A stretch of DNA of 64,000 nucleotides from positions 1-64,000 of the forward strand of contig JBGAHO010000013.1 of assembly GCA_044226195.1 (NCBI GenBank), written 5' to 3'. The stretch is from RPQJ01 sp044226195. Its GTDB lineage: Bacteria; Pseudomonadota; Gammaproteobacteria; Steroidobacterales; Steroidobacteraceae. The notes under the pieces are model-generated. The model was not told the DNA's origin and did not search any database. It was given only the letters and a program-made list of their open reading frames with translations. This document shows positions 51,437-60,274 of the stretch, piece by piece (position 1 is the stretch's first letter; every line of letters starts with the position of its first letter). The translations under genes and the position numbers were made by a program.

Positions 51437-53095
51437 TCAGGTCGCCGGGGCGAAGCGCAGGTCCTTGCTGTACTGGATGTTCATCACGTTGTCGGTCCAG
51501 CCGAGCACGTCGGGTTTGACGAGGTGCTTGTTGACGTAGAAGTAGATCGGCAGCAGCGGCGTGTCGCCCAGCATGGTGCGTTCGGCTTCCTCGAGCAGCG
51601 CGCGGCGCTTGACCGGGTCGGCCTGCCGCACGGCCTCGGCGAGCAATGCGTCGTAGCGCGGGTTCGCGTAGCCCGTGAGGTTGATGCCGAACCGGCTCTG
51701 CAGCAGCTGCGCGAAGCTGTAGGCATCGTTGAAGTCGCCGACCCAGCTCGAGCGGAACACCTGCGTATCCTTCTTCGCCTGCATGCTCTGCAGCAGAGCG
51801 CGGAATTCCTCGGCATAGAGCGAGGTCTCGACGCCGAGCTGCTCCTTCCACATCGCCGCGATCGCCACCGCCAGGCGGTTGTGCACCTCGCCGGTGTTGT
51901 AGCGCAGCTCGACCTTGAGCGGCCGCTCCGCCGAGTAGCCGGCCTTGCGATACAGCTCGCGCGCCTGTTTCACGCGCTCCTCGTAGGGCCACTTCGCGTA
52001 ATCGAATGCCTGCGGCGTGTAGTTGGCGACGCCCGGCGGTACCCAGCTGTACGCCGGCGCCTCGCCGACCCCCGTCACGGCCGTCACGAGTTTCTCGCGA
52101 TCGATCACCATCGACAGCGCGCGGCGCAGGTCGGCGTTGCCCTGGAACGGCGGACGCGTCAGGTTGAAACCGTAGTAATAGACGGAGAGCTGGGGTGAGA
52201 CGTGCAGCTCGGCCCCGAGGTGCTGCCGGATCCACTGGAACTGCGGCGGCGGCACGACGTAGGTGACGTCGACCTGTCCGGCGCGGTACTGGCGGAACTC
52301 GTCGCCGGGATCGGCCACGTGCAGGAACTCCACGCGCTCGATGTGCGTGTGCGCGTCGTCGCGGTAGTGGCGGTTGCGGTGGAGCACGATCTTCGAACCG
52401 ACCACCCAGTCCTCGAGCACGTACGCGCCGTTCGACACCAGCTTGCCCGGCTTCGCGTACTGCGCGCCGTTCGCCGCGAGCGACGGCCCGTGCACCGGGA
52501 ACGTCGGCGGCTGCGCGACGAGCCCGACGAGATACGGCGCCGGGTCTTCGAGCCGGATGACGACCGTGCGATCGTCCGGCGCGCTGACGCCGAGTTCCTC
52601 CGGCGCCTTCTCGCCCTTGGTGATCGCCGTGGCGTTCAGCACCGGCTCGATGAACTGTGCGTACGGCGAAGCGGTGGCCGGCGTCACGAGTCGGCGCATG
52701 CCCGCGACGTAATCCGCCGCCTTGAGCGGATCGCCGTTGGACCACTGCAGCCCGGCGCGCAGGTGGAAGGTGTACACGAGCCCGTCGGGCGACACGTCCC
52801 AGGACTCGGCGGCCGCGGGCACGGGCAGCCCGTCGGCACCGACGGCCGTCAGGCCTTCGAACAGGTCCCGCAGGATGTTGAAGGAGCCGTCGGTGCGCGC
52901 GAGCTGCGGATCGACGGTGTCCGGCTCGGGCCCGTTGCCCCGTCGCAGGACCGTGCGCTCGACCGCGGCGGCGCCCGGTGCGGCGGCCTGCCCGGACGAT
53001 GTGCCGTCGCGGTGACCGCAACCCACCAGCAGCAGCGCGCCGAGCGCGACGAGCGCGCTGCGCAAGGTGGCGCGACGGGTGACATCGGCAGCCAT
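51437..53095 (-). CDS. Oligopeptide ABC transporter substrate-binding lipoprotein (OppA-like)
   Basis: The 552-aa protein has a lipoprotein signal (LRSALVALGALLLVGCGHRD) with the lipobox LLLVGC. The SBP_bac_5 pattern is clear: RGNGPEPDTVDPQLARTDGS, YTFHLRAGLQWSNGDPLKAADYVAGMRRL and VFRSSWVGDFNDAYSFAQLL. It should bind peptides in the periplasm. No opp/dpp permease or ATPase genes are nearby, so it either shares a system elsewhere or is a stand-alone binding protein. The ATG at 53095 begins at M-A-A-D-V; it follows mnmG by 4 bases. Confidence 0.9.
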   Translation of the reverse strand: MAADVTRRATLRSALVALGALLLVGCGHRDGTSSGQAAAPGAAAVERTVLRRGNGPEPDTVDPQLARTDGSFNILRDLFEGLTAVGADGLPVPAAAESWDVSPDGLVYTFHLRAGLQWSNGDPLKAADYVAGMRRLVTPATASPYAQFIEPVLNATAITKGEKAPEELGVSAPDDRTVVIRLEDPAPYLVGLVAQPPTFPVHGPSLAANGAQYAKPGKLVSNGAYVLEDWVVGSKIVLHRNRHYRDDAHTHIERVEFLHVADPGDEFRQYRAGQVDVTYVVPPPQFQWIRQHLGAELHVSPQLSVYYYGFNLTRPPFQGNADLRRALSMVIDREKLVTAVTGVGEAPAYSWVPPGVANYTPQAFDYAKWPYEERVKQARELYRKAGYSAERPLKVELRYNTGEVHNRLAVAIAAMWKEQLGVETSLYAEEFRALLQSMQAKKDTQVFRSSWVGDFNDAYSFAQLLQSRFGINLTGYANPRYDALLAEAVRQADPVKRRALLEEAERTMLGDTPLLPIYFYVNKHLVKPDVLGWTDNVMNIQYSKDLRFAPAT

Positions 53096-53099
53096 GGGT

Positions 53100-54931
53100 T
53101 CAGCCTCCGGGGACGGCGCGGGCGGCCGTCGCACGGTCCGCGAGTTCGTGGCGCTTGAGGTGGATCAGCAGCAGGGACACGGCGGCAGGCGTGACGCCCG
53201 GGATGCGCGCCGCCTGGCCCAGCGTCGCGGGCCGGTGCTCGACGAGCCGCTGGCGCACCTCGTTCGACAGGCCCGACACCTGCGCATAGTCGAGCGCGTC
53301 GGGCAGTCGCGTGTCCTCGTGGCGCCGCTGCCGTCCTCGGCACTCGCGCCGATGAGCGCGGCCAGCGCCTCGTAGCTCACCTCGGGCCGGCGCAGCAGCT
53401 CGAAGCCGCGCTGCTCGCGGGTGAGGGCGAGGCCGAACTCCCGCTCGGCGCGTTCCGCCGTGTCGGTGCCGGGCCGCACCCACGCGTGGTGCAGGCGAGC
53501 GAGCTCCGTCTCGACGGCGGCCCGCTTGCGCTCGAACAGCGCCCAGCGCTCGTCGTCGACGAGGCCCAGCTCGCGACCGACCGGCGTGAGCCGCAGGTCG
53601 GCGTTGTCCTCGCGCAGCGTCAGGCGGTACTCGGCGCGGCTCGTGAACATGCGATAGGGCTCGGGCGCACCGCGGGTGATGAGGTCATCGACCAGCACGC
53701 CGAGGTACGCATCGCTGCGCTTCGGCCACCACGGCTCGCGGCCCTGCACGGCGAGCGCGGCATTGAGGCCCGCGAGCAGGCCCTGTGCCGCGGCCTCCTC
53801 GTAACCCGTCGTGCCGTTGATCTGTCCCGCGAAATACAGTCCCGCGAGGTGCTTCGTCTCGAGCGTCGGGCGCAAATCGCGCGGGTCGAAGAAGTCGTAC
53901 TCGATCGCGTAGCCCGGTCGCGTGATGTGCGCGTGCTCGAAGCCGCGGATGCTGCGCACGAACGCGTACTGCACGTCGAAGGGCAGGCTGGTCGAAATGC
54001 CGTTCGGGTAGACCTCGTGCGTGTCGAGGCCTTCGGGTTCGATGAAGATCTGGTGCGAGGCCTTGTCGGCGAAGCGCACGACCTTGTCCTCGACGGACGG
54101 GCAGTAGCGCGGCCCCACGCCCTCGATCACGCCGGTGAACAGCGGCGAGCGATCGGTGCCCGCGCGGATCAGCTCGTGCGTGCGCTCGTTGGTCGAGGTG
54201 AGGTGGCAGACCACCTGGCGCGGGTGCTCGGCACGTCGCCCGAGGAACGAGAACACCGGCATCGGGTCGTCGCCCGGCTGCACCTGCAGTCCGGAGTAGT
54301 CGATGCTGCGGCCGTCGATGCGCGGCGGCGTGCCGGTCTTGAGACGGCCCACGCGCAGCGGCAGCTCGCGCAGCTTCTCGGCGAGTCGGTTCGACGGCGG
54401 ATCGCCCGCGCGCCCGCCCGGGGACTGCTGCAGGCCGACGTGGATGCGGCCGCCGAGGAAGGTGCCGACCGTGAGCACCACCGCCGGCGCGTCGAACTCG
54501 AGGCCAACCGCCGTGGTGATGCCGACCACGCGCTCGCCCGCGAGTCGTACGTCGGCGACTTCCGCCTGGAACAGCACGAGGTTCGGCTGGCTCTCCAGCA
54601 GGCCGCGGATGGCGCGTCGATACAGCGCGCGGTCGGCCTGGGCACGTGTCGCCCGCACGGCCGGGCCCTTGCTCGCGTTGAGCGTGCGGAACTGGATGCC
54701 GGCGCGATCGGTCGCCCGCGCCATGGCGCCGCCGAGCGCGTCGATCTCGCGCACGAGGTGGCCCTTGCCGATGCCGCCGATCGCCGGGTTGCAGCTCATC
54801 TGGCCGAGCGCCTCGATGCTCTGCGTGACCAGCAGCGTGCGGCAGCCGCGCCGCGCCGAGGCGAGCGCCGCCTCGGTGCCGGCATGGCCGCCACCCACCA
54901 CGATCACGTCGAAAGCCGCGGAAAAACGCAT
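53100..54931 (-). pseudogene. mnmG: tRNA uridine-5-carboxymethylaminomethyl modification enzyme MnmG, internal deletion plus frameshift
   Basis: The N-terminal part (MRFSAAFDVIVVGGGHAGTE with the FAD motif, MSCNPAIGGIGKGHLVREID, EYDFFDPRDLRPTLETKHLA, FAGQINGTTGYEEAAAQGLL) is read in one frame to about 53335. The conserved C-terminus (LPDALDYAQVSGLSNEVRQR, IPGVTPAAVSLLLIHLKRHE) continues in another frame from about 53318. Compared with the family, about 27 residues between VSYEALAAL and DTRLPDALDY are missing, including the conserved VEIQ-KY-GY helix. The joined length is about 610 codons against a usual 625-630. Either the gene is inactive or the assembly has collapsed here. It normally works with MnmE at wobble U34. 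Confidence 0.85.
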
Positions 54932-54941
54932 GCGAACCCAC

Positions 54942-55310
54942 TCACCCGGGGTGGCGCATTGTACTCGACACTTCCCGGTGGAACGCCGACAGCCGTCGCG
55001 CCGCGAAGCGCCGGGCCTGGCGTTCGTAGCGGTTGTGCCAGTACCCGTGGCGCCGCCACTCGGCGAGGTAGCGCCAGACGCTCAGCCGGCCGCGGTTCCA
55101 CTGCCGCAGGACGTGGAAGTACTCGTGCAGCATCAGGGCCGGGTCGGCGAAGAAGTCCTCCGCGGACCCGCGCAGGTAGATGCGGTTGCGCCGGGTGGTG
55201 GCCGTGGCCCGGCCGTGCAGGCGCGCGAACCAGGATTGCTCGTGGATCTCGACGTCGTCCACGCTCGTGCCGAAGACGGCCGCGAGGGCCGCCCGCAGGT
55301 GCGACGGCAT
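54942..55310 (-). CDS. Small HEXXH metallopeptidase-like protein
   Basis: The 122-aa protein contains PALMLHEYFHVLRQW with H62-E63-x-x-H66, resembling DUF4157-type minimal zinc peptidase domains (GTSVDDVEIHEQSWFARLHG, ATTRRNRIYLRG). The C-terminus is Arg-rich (YERQARRFAARRLSAFHR). There is no signal peptide. It lies 10 bp upstream of mnmG on the same strand. Activity is untested. Confidence 0.7.
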   Translation of the reverse strand: MPSHLRAALAAVFGTSVDDVEIHEQSWFARLHGRATATTRRNRIYLRGSAEDFFADPALMLHEYFHVLRQWNRGRLSVWRYLAEWRRHGYWHNRYERQARRFAARRLSAFHREVSSTMRHPG

Positions 55311-55354
55311 GATGTCCCCGGTGCGGGCCACGACGAAGCCTGGTGGGCGGCGCG

Positions 55355-56950
55355 CTAGGCAGCCTCGGCCGGCGACCTGGCCGCAGCCTTGCGCGATGCC
55401 CGCGTGCCCTTCGCGCCCTTGGCCTTCGCCTTGGCCTTCGGCTTGCGGGCCCGACGGGCGGGTGCCGCGAGTCGCGCCGTTTCCGGCACCACGATCTCCG
55501 CCGCCGCGCGCTTCATCTCCTCGAAGGCCTCGGTCATGCACTCGGCGAAGAACGCCGGGTCGGGCAGCATCTCGCGACAGGAGATCGCGCAGATGCGCAT
55601 CACGCCGGCGTAGCTGAAGCCGGTGACGTTGAGGCCCATGCCGTCGACCGCGATGCTGATCGGCACGTACTTCACCAGCTGGGCGCCGGCCATGTAGAGC
55701 GGCACGTCGGGTCCGCGCACGTTCGAGACGATCAGCCCGACGCCGGGCAACTTCACGTTGCGCAGCAGCGTGTGCGAGACCACGTTCGGCAGGTTTTCGA
55801 GCAGGTCGCGCGCGAGTTCCTTGCCGAGCGCACCCGTGACTTCCTTCGAGGTGATGGCGCCTTCATGGATGCGCCGCAGCCGGTCGATCGGATCGGCGAT
55901 GTCCGTGTGCACGGTCATGGCCGTGAAGCCGACCTGGTTGCCGCGATCGCCGCCCTTGTCGGCGCCGCGCAGCGTCATCGGCACCATCGCGACCATGCTG
56001 GCGTCGGGCAGCTCCTGCTTCGCGCCGAGGTAGCGGCGCAGCGCACCGCCGACGACCGCGAGGAACAGGTCGTTCACCGTGACGTCGCCGACCTGCTCGC
56101 GGATGGTCTTGAAGTCCGCAAGGGGCAGTTCGACCGCCTCGAACACGCGGTGCGACGAGACGTCGCCACTGAAGCGCGTGCTCGGCGGCAGGATCGACAG
56201 CAGCGGGCTCATGTCGCCCGACAGCAGCGCCTTCACGGTCTGCACGGCGGCCTCGCGGTTGGCCGAGAGCTGGCCGAACTTGCCGGCCCCGAGCGCGGCG
56301 ACCTTGCGCGCGGTCTCGAGCGAGAATTTCGCGAGCGACGGCACCTTCTCGACGTTGTGCAGCAGTGCGCGCGAGTACAGCTCGACGCCGGTCGGGGTGC
56401 GGTCGGCCTTGAAGCGCGGCTCGACCTCGTCGTCCCCCAGGTTGAGCGGCTCGGGCGAGAGCGAGTGCAGCGCCTTCATCATCTCCGTGCCGGACTCGCC
56501 GTCGACGATCGAGTGATGGATCTTGAAGTAGAGCGCGAAGCTGCCGGGCGGCAGGCCCGGCACGCGGTTGAGGCCCTCGATCACGTAGGCCTCCCACAGC
56601 GGCTTGCTGCGATCGAGCGGCCGCGAGTGCAGGCGCGCGACCTGGATGCAGAGCTGGCGCCAGTCGCCCGGGTGCGGCACCGCGATGTGGCGCACGTGGA
56701 ACTCGACGTCGATGGAATCGTCCTCGATCCAGTAGGGACGGTCGAGCGACAGCGGGATCTGCACCAGTCGGCGGCGGAAGTGCGGGAACTCGGCGATGCG
56801 CGCCGTGAAGAAGCGCAGCACGTCCTTGAAGCGCACGCCGCCCCCCGGGGCCGTCGACGGGTCGTAGATCGCGAGCGACGCGACGTGCATGTGGTTATTG
56901 CCCTGCTCGAACTGCAGGAACATGGCGTCGGTGCCGGACAGCTGTTTCAT
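55355..56950 (-). CDS. Wax ester synthase/diacylglycerol acyltransferase-like protein with Lys/Ala-rich tail
   Basis: The 531-aa protein has the acyltransferase motif KIHHSIVDGESG (HHxxxDG near residue 144), the start MKQLSGTDAMFLQFEQGNNH, and the conserved LRGADKGGDRGNQVG and LIVSNVRGPDVPLYMAG (NVRGP). WS/DGATs make wax esters or triacylglycerols for storage from acyl-CoA. The last 45 residues form a basic, low-complexity tail (RRARKPKAKAKAKGAKGTRA) like those of bacterial histone H1-like proteins, which is not part of the family core. Confidence 0.88.
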   Translation of the reverse strand: MKQLSGTDAMFLQFEQGNNHMHVASLAIYDPSTAPGGGVRFKDVLRFFTARIAEFPHFRRRLVQIPLSLDRPYWIEDDSIDVEFHVRHIAVPHPGDWRQLCIQVARLHSRPLDRSKPLWEAYVIEGLNRVPGLPPGSFALYFKIHHSIVDGESGTEMMKALHSLSPEPLNLGDDEVEPRFKADRTPTGVELYSRALLHNVEKVPSLAKFSLETARKVAALGAGKFGQLSANREAAVQTVKALLSGDMSPLLSILPPSTRFSGDVSSHRVFEAVELPLADFKTIREQVGDVTVNDLFLAVVGGALRRYLGAKQELPDASMVAMVPMTLRGADKGGDRGNQVGFTAMTVHTDIADPIDRLRRIHEGAITSKEVTGALGKELARDLLENLPNVVSHTLLRNVKLPGVGLIVSNVRGPDVPLYMAGAQLVKYVPISIAVDGMGLNVTGFSYAGVMRICAISCREMLPDPAFFAECMTEAFEEMKRAAAEIVVPETARLAAPARRARKPKAKAKAKGAKGTRASRKAAARSPAEAA

Positions 56951-57090
56951 GCGGACTCCCCCGGGTTCCCTGGGCGGGTCAACGAGACTACTGCCCGTGC
57001 GCCGGGGCGTCCATCCCGGGCGACGGACCGCTCCGCCCGACCCGGCTCCCGACATATACTCCCGCCTTTTCCTGAGTCGGGGGATCACCC

Positions 57091-58638
57091 ATGAAGCCAC
57101 GTATCGCCTGGTTGCTCGCCGCCCTGCTGCTGCCCGCCCTGCCGGCGTGGTCCGCCAGCGACGACGACGCCAAGAAGAAGCCGGACGCCGCCCAGGCCGG
57201 CGACAAGGAAAAGGACAAGGACGTGCCGGAGGGCAAGACCTGGGTCACCAGGCACGTGATCACGGTCGGCGGCGTCAAGATCGCCTACACGGCGACGGCC
57301 GGCACGGTCCAGATGAAGAACGACAAGGACGAGCCCATCGCCCTGTTCGGCTACACGGCCTACACGCGCGACGGCGCGGACCCGCGCACGCGGCCGATCG
57401 TCTTTGCATACAACGGCGGCCCCGGCTCGGCGTCGGCGTGGCTGCACATGGGCATCCTCGGCCCGAAGCGCACCGTGCTGAAGGACCTGGAGTCGAACAC
57501 CACCGGCCCGTTCCGCAGCGTCGACAACGAGTACACCATCCTCGACCGCGCCGACCTCGTGATGATCGACCCGGTCGGCACCGGCTATTCGCGCGTCATC
57601 GGCAAGGGTGACGGCAAGGACTTCTGGGGCGTCGACCAGGACATCGAGTCGGTCGCCAAGTTCATCGTGCGCTACCTGGGCGACAACAACCGCTGGTCGG
57701 CGCCGAAGTTCATCCTCGGCGAGAGCTACGGCGGCATGCGCACGGCGGGCGTCAGCTACGAGCTGCTCACCAAGCACGACGTCGCGCTGAACGGCATCGT
57801 GCTGGTGTCGCCGTACCTCGACTTCGGCTCGGGCAATGCAGGCCTCGGCCTCGACGTGCCCTACGTGAACTTCCTGTCCACCTTCGCGGCCACCGCCTGG
57901 TACCACAACATGGTGCCGAACCGCCCGGCCGACCTGCAGGCCTTCCTGCGCGACGTCGAGCAGTTCGCGCAGACCGTCTATGCGCCCGCGCTGTTCAAGG
58001 GCGCCCGCCTGTCCGCCGAGGAACGCAAGACTGTGCTCGCCGGCCTCGCGCGTTACACGGGCCTGTCCGAGGATTACTGGGACAAGGCCAACCTGCGCAT
58101 CGACGAAGGCCGCTTCCTGCAGGAGCTGATGCGCAGCCGCGGCCTCGTGGTCGGCCGCATCGACACGCGCTACACGGGCGGCACGCTCAACCCGCTCGGC
58201 GAGTCGATGTCCTACGACCCGTACAGCAGCTCGGTCGCGCCGGCCATCGTGGCGACGTTCAACGACTACTACCGCGGCGAGCTGAAGGTCGAGTCGGATC
58301 GTCCGTACGTGCTGTCCGGCCGCCTCTACCGCGACTGGGACCAGCAGCACGACGAGCCCGGCCGCGGCAAGGTGCCTTACGCCAACACCATCTCGGACCT
58401 CTCGCACGCGATGACGCTGAACCCGAAGATGAAGGTGCTGGTGCAGTCGGGCTACTTCGACCTCGCCTGCCCGTACGGCACGGTGAACTACGCCATCGAG
58501 CACCTCGACGTGGCACCCGCCCTGCGCGGCAACGTCACGATCGAGCACTACGAGGCCGGGCACATGATGTACGTGCACCCGGCGTCGATGGTGAAGTTCA
58601 AGCAGGACCTCGCCGCCTTCGTCGACGCGAATAAATAG
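57091..58638 (+). CDS. Exported S10-family serine carboxypeptidase
   Basis: The 515-aa protein has a signal peptide (RIAWLLAALLLPALPAWSAS) and a charged linker (DDDAKKKPDAAQAGDKEKDK). The fold motifs are FAYNGGPGSASAWLHMGILG (oxyanion region), FILGESYGGMRTAGVS (Ser near residue 213), Asp in LVQSGYFDLACPYGTV and His in YEAGHMMYVHPASM. It removes C-terminal residues from peptides in the periplasm. The ATG at 57091 gives the signal peptide. The ORF ends AAT-AAA-TAG, the TAG belonging to a repeat arm. Confidence 0.92.
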   Translation: MKPRIAWLLAALLLPALPAWSASDDDAKKKPDAAQAGDKEKDKDVPEGKTWVTRHVITVGGVKIAYTATAGTVQMKNDKDEPIALFGYTAYTRDGADPRTRPIVFAYNGGPGSASAWLHMGILGPKRTVLKDLESNTTGPFRSVDNEYTILDRADLVMIDPVGTGYSRVIGKGDGKDFWGVDQDIESVAKFIVRYLGDNNRWSAPKFILGESYGGMRTAGVSYELLTKHDVALNGIVLVSPYLDFGSGNAGLGLDVPYVNFLSTFAATAWYHNMVPNRPADLQAFLRDVEQFAQTVYAPALFKGARLSAEERKTVLAGLARYTGLSEDYWDKANLRIDEGRFLQELMRSRGLVVGRIDTRYTGGTLNPLGESMSYDPYSSSVAPAIVATFNDYYRGELKVESDRPYVLSGRLYRDWDQQHDEPGRGKVPYANTISDLSHAMTLNPKMKVLVQSGYFDLACPYGTVNYAIEHLDVAPALRGNVTIEHYEAGHMMYVHPASMVKFKQDLAAFVDANK

Positions 58639-58692
58639 GGGACATTCCTCTTTTTCGTGCCTGCCCGCCGCGAAACCGGTCCGGCGGGTCAG
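58636..58692. repeat. Dispersed repeat, one-armed copy D (S10 peptidase 3' end)
   Basis: TAGGGGACATTCCTCTTTTTCG (58636-58657) begins with the stop codon of the S10 peptidase gene. No reverse-complement arm follows; instead there is a different GC hairpin (CCTGCCCGCC ... GGCGGGTCAGG, about 58661-58694). Confidence 0.75.
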
Positions 58693-58708
58693 GCCGAAGG
58701 GACGAGAC

Positions 58709-60211
58709 ATGCGGAAGCCTCTCGTCGCCTTCGGGCTCGGTCTCCTGGCCGGTTCGGTCCCGCTCGCCGAACCGGCCCCCGCCCTTCCGACCCCGACGCG
58801 CAGCATTGCGGCCGCGGATCTGCGCTCCGACGCCGACCTGCTGCTGAAGGCCTACGGGGCCCTGCACCCGGGCCTGCATCGCTATCGCACGCCGGCGGAG
58901 ATCGACGCCGCCCATGCCTCGCTGATGCGCGAATTCCGCCGCGACCGCACGCTGGCGGACGCGTACCTGGCGATCTCGCGTTTCACGACGTACATCGAGT
59001 GCGGCCACACCTACGCCAATTTCTACAACCAGGGCGACGCGGTGCGCGATGCCCTGCTGCGCTCGCTCCGCGTGCCGTTCGAGTTCCGCTGGATCGATCG
59101 CCGCATGATCGTGACGCGCAGCTTCGCCGAGGCGCCCGAACTGGGCCGTGGCGCCGAAGTGCTCTCCATCGACGGTCACGCCGCGAGCCGGATCCTCGAC
59201 GGGTTGTTGCCTTACTCGCGCGCGGACGGCGCCAACACCGCCAAGCGCATCGCGAACCTGGAGGTCCAGGGGTTCGATCGCATCGAGGCTTTCGACGTGT
59301 TCTTCCCGCTCGTCTTTCCACGGCGGGCCGGGGCGCCGTTCGAGCTCGTCGTGCGGCCGGCGCCGGGCGCCGCGGCACGCAAGATCCAGGTACCTGCGAT
59401 GGCCTACGACGCGCGGCCGCAGCCTGGCGGGGATCCCGAGGGCGACGCCAACCCCTGGGAGTATCGCGACCTGCGCGCCGGGGTCGGCTACCTGCGCATG
59501 GGCAACTGGGCGCTCTACGACTCGAAGTTCGACTGGCATTCGTACCTCGAGGGGGTCTTCGCGGACCTCGTGGCACGGCAGGTGCCGGACCTCGTCATCG
59601 ACCTGCGCGGCAACGAAGGCGGCCTGAGCGTGGGCGACGAGTTGCTCTCGCACCTGACGGCGAGCGACCTGCCGGTCGAACCGGTCGTGCGCAAGACCCG
59701 GTATCGCAGGGTGCCCGAGGAGTTCCGCCCGGTCTTGAGCACCTGGGACCAGAGCTTCTACGACTGGGGCGATGCGGCCGTGGACCTCGGCGACGGCTTC
59801 TTTCGCCTGACGAAGTACGACGACGATCCGGCCGGTGCCGTCGTGCGGGCGAAGGCACCGAGGTATGCCGGACGCGTCTGGGTGCTGATCGGTGCGGTGA
59901 ACAGTTCCGCGACCTTCGAGTTCGCCTCGGCGATCCGGCGCAATCGCCTAGGCACGCTCGTCGGCCAGCCGACGGGCGGCAACCAGCGCGGCATCACGGG
60001 CGGCGCGTTCTTCTTCATGACCCTGCCGAAGTCGGGCATCGAGGTGGACGTGCCGCTGATCGGGCAGTTCCCGGTGTCGTCGAAACCGTTGCCGGATGCA
60101 GGCCTCGAGCCCGACGTCTACGTGCAGCCAACGGTTCGCGACATCGCCGACGGCCGCGACGCCGAACTCGCCGCCGTCCTCACCCGCATCGAAAAAATAC
60201 GGGGAAAATAG
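58709..60211 (+). CDS. Exported S41-family (tail-specific-like) peptidase
   Basis: The 500-aa protein has a signal peptide (VAFGLGLLAGSVPLAEPAPA). Residues about 355-460 have the S41 core: PDLVIDLRGNEGG earlier, then WVLIGAVNSSATFEFASAIR with the candidate Ser near 399, and GQPTGGNQRGITGGAFFFMTLP. A separate PDZ is not obvious, though GAEVLSIDGHAASRIL resembles one. It is encoded 70 bp after the S10 peptidase on the same strand; both look like parts of a periplasmic peptide-degrading set. It ends AAA-TAG at a repeat. Confidence 0.85.
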   Translation: MRKPLVAFGLGLLAGSVPLAEPAPALPTPTRSIAAADLRSDADLLLKAYGALHPGLHRYRTPAEIDAAHASLMREFRRDRTLADAYLAISRFTTYIECGHTYANFYNQGDAVRDALLRSLRVPFEFRWIDRRMIVTRSFAEAPELGRGAEVLSIDGHAASRILDGLLPYSRADGANTAKRIANLEVQGFDRIEAFDVFFPLVFPRRAGAPFELVVRPAPGAAARKIQVPAMAYDARPQPGGDPEGDANPWEYRDLRAGVGYLRMGNWALYDSKFDWHSYLEGVFADLVARQVPDLVIDLRGNEGGLSVGDELLSHLTASDLPVEPVVRKTRYRRVPEEFRPVLSTWDQSFYDWGDAAVDLGDGFFRLTKYDDDPAGAVVRAKAPRYAGRVWVLIGAVNSSATFEFASAIRRNRLGTLVGQPTGGNQRGITGGAFFFMTLPKSGIEVDVPLIGQFPVSSKPLPDAGLEPDVYVQPTVRDIADGRDAELAAVLTRIEKIRGK

Positions 60212-60264
60212 GGCACATTCCTCTTTTTCGGGGTCGCCCGGTAAAGAAAAGAGGAATGTCCCCC
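60209..60264. repeat. Dispersed palindromic repeat, copy E (S41 peptidase / SDR, convergent)
   Basis: The left arm TAGGGCACATTCCTCTTTTT (from 60209) contains the S41 peptidase stop codon. The right arm AAAGAAAAGAGGAATGTCCC (from 60243) ends about 10 bases from the stop (TAA, 60277-60275) of the convergent SDR gene. It could act as a bidirectional terminator. Confidence 0.88.
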
Positions 60265-60274
60265 ATTACCCCCA

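Noticed and set aside
53100..53483. A separate small gene for the C-terminal piece of MnmG
   Set aside because: The first 55 codons of that frame are meaningless; only the part after about 53318 is MnmG-like, so it is the displaced end of mnmG rather than an independent gene.
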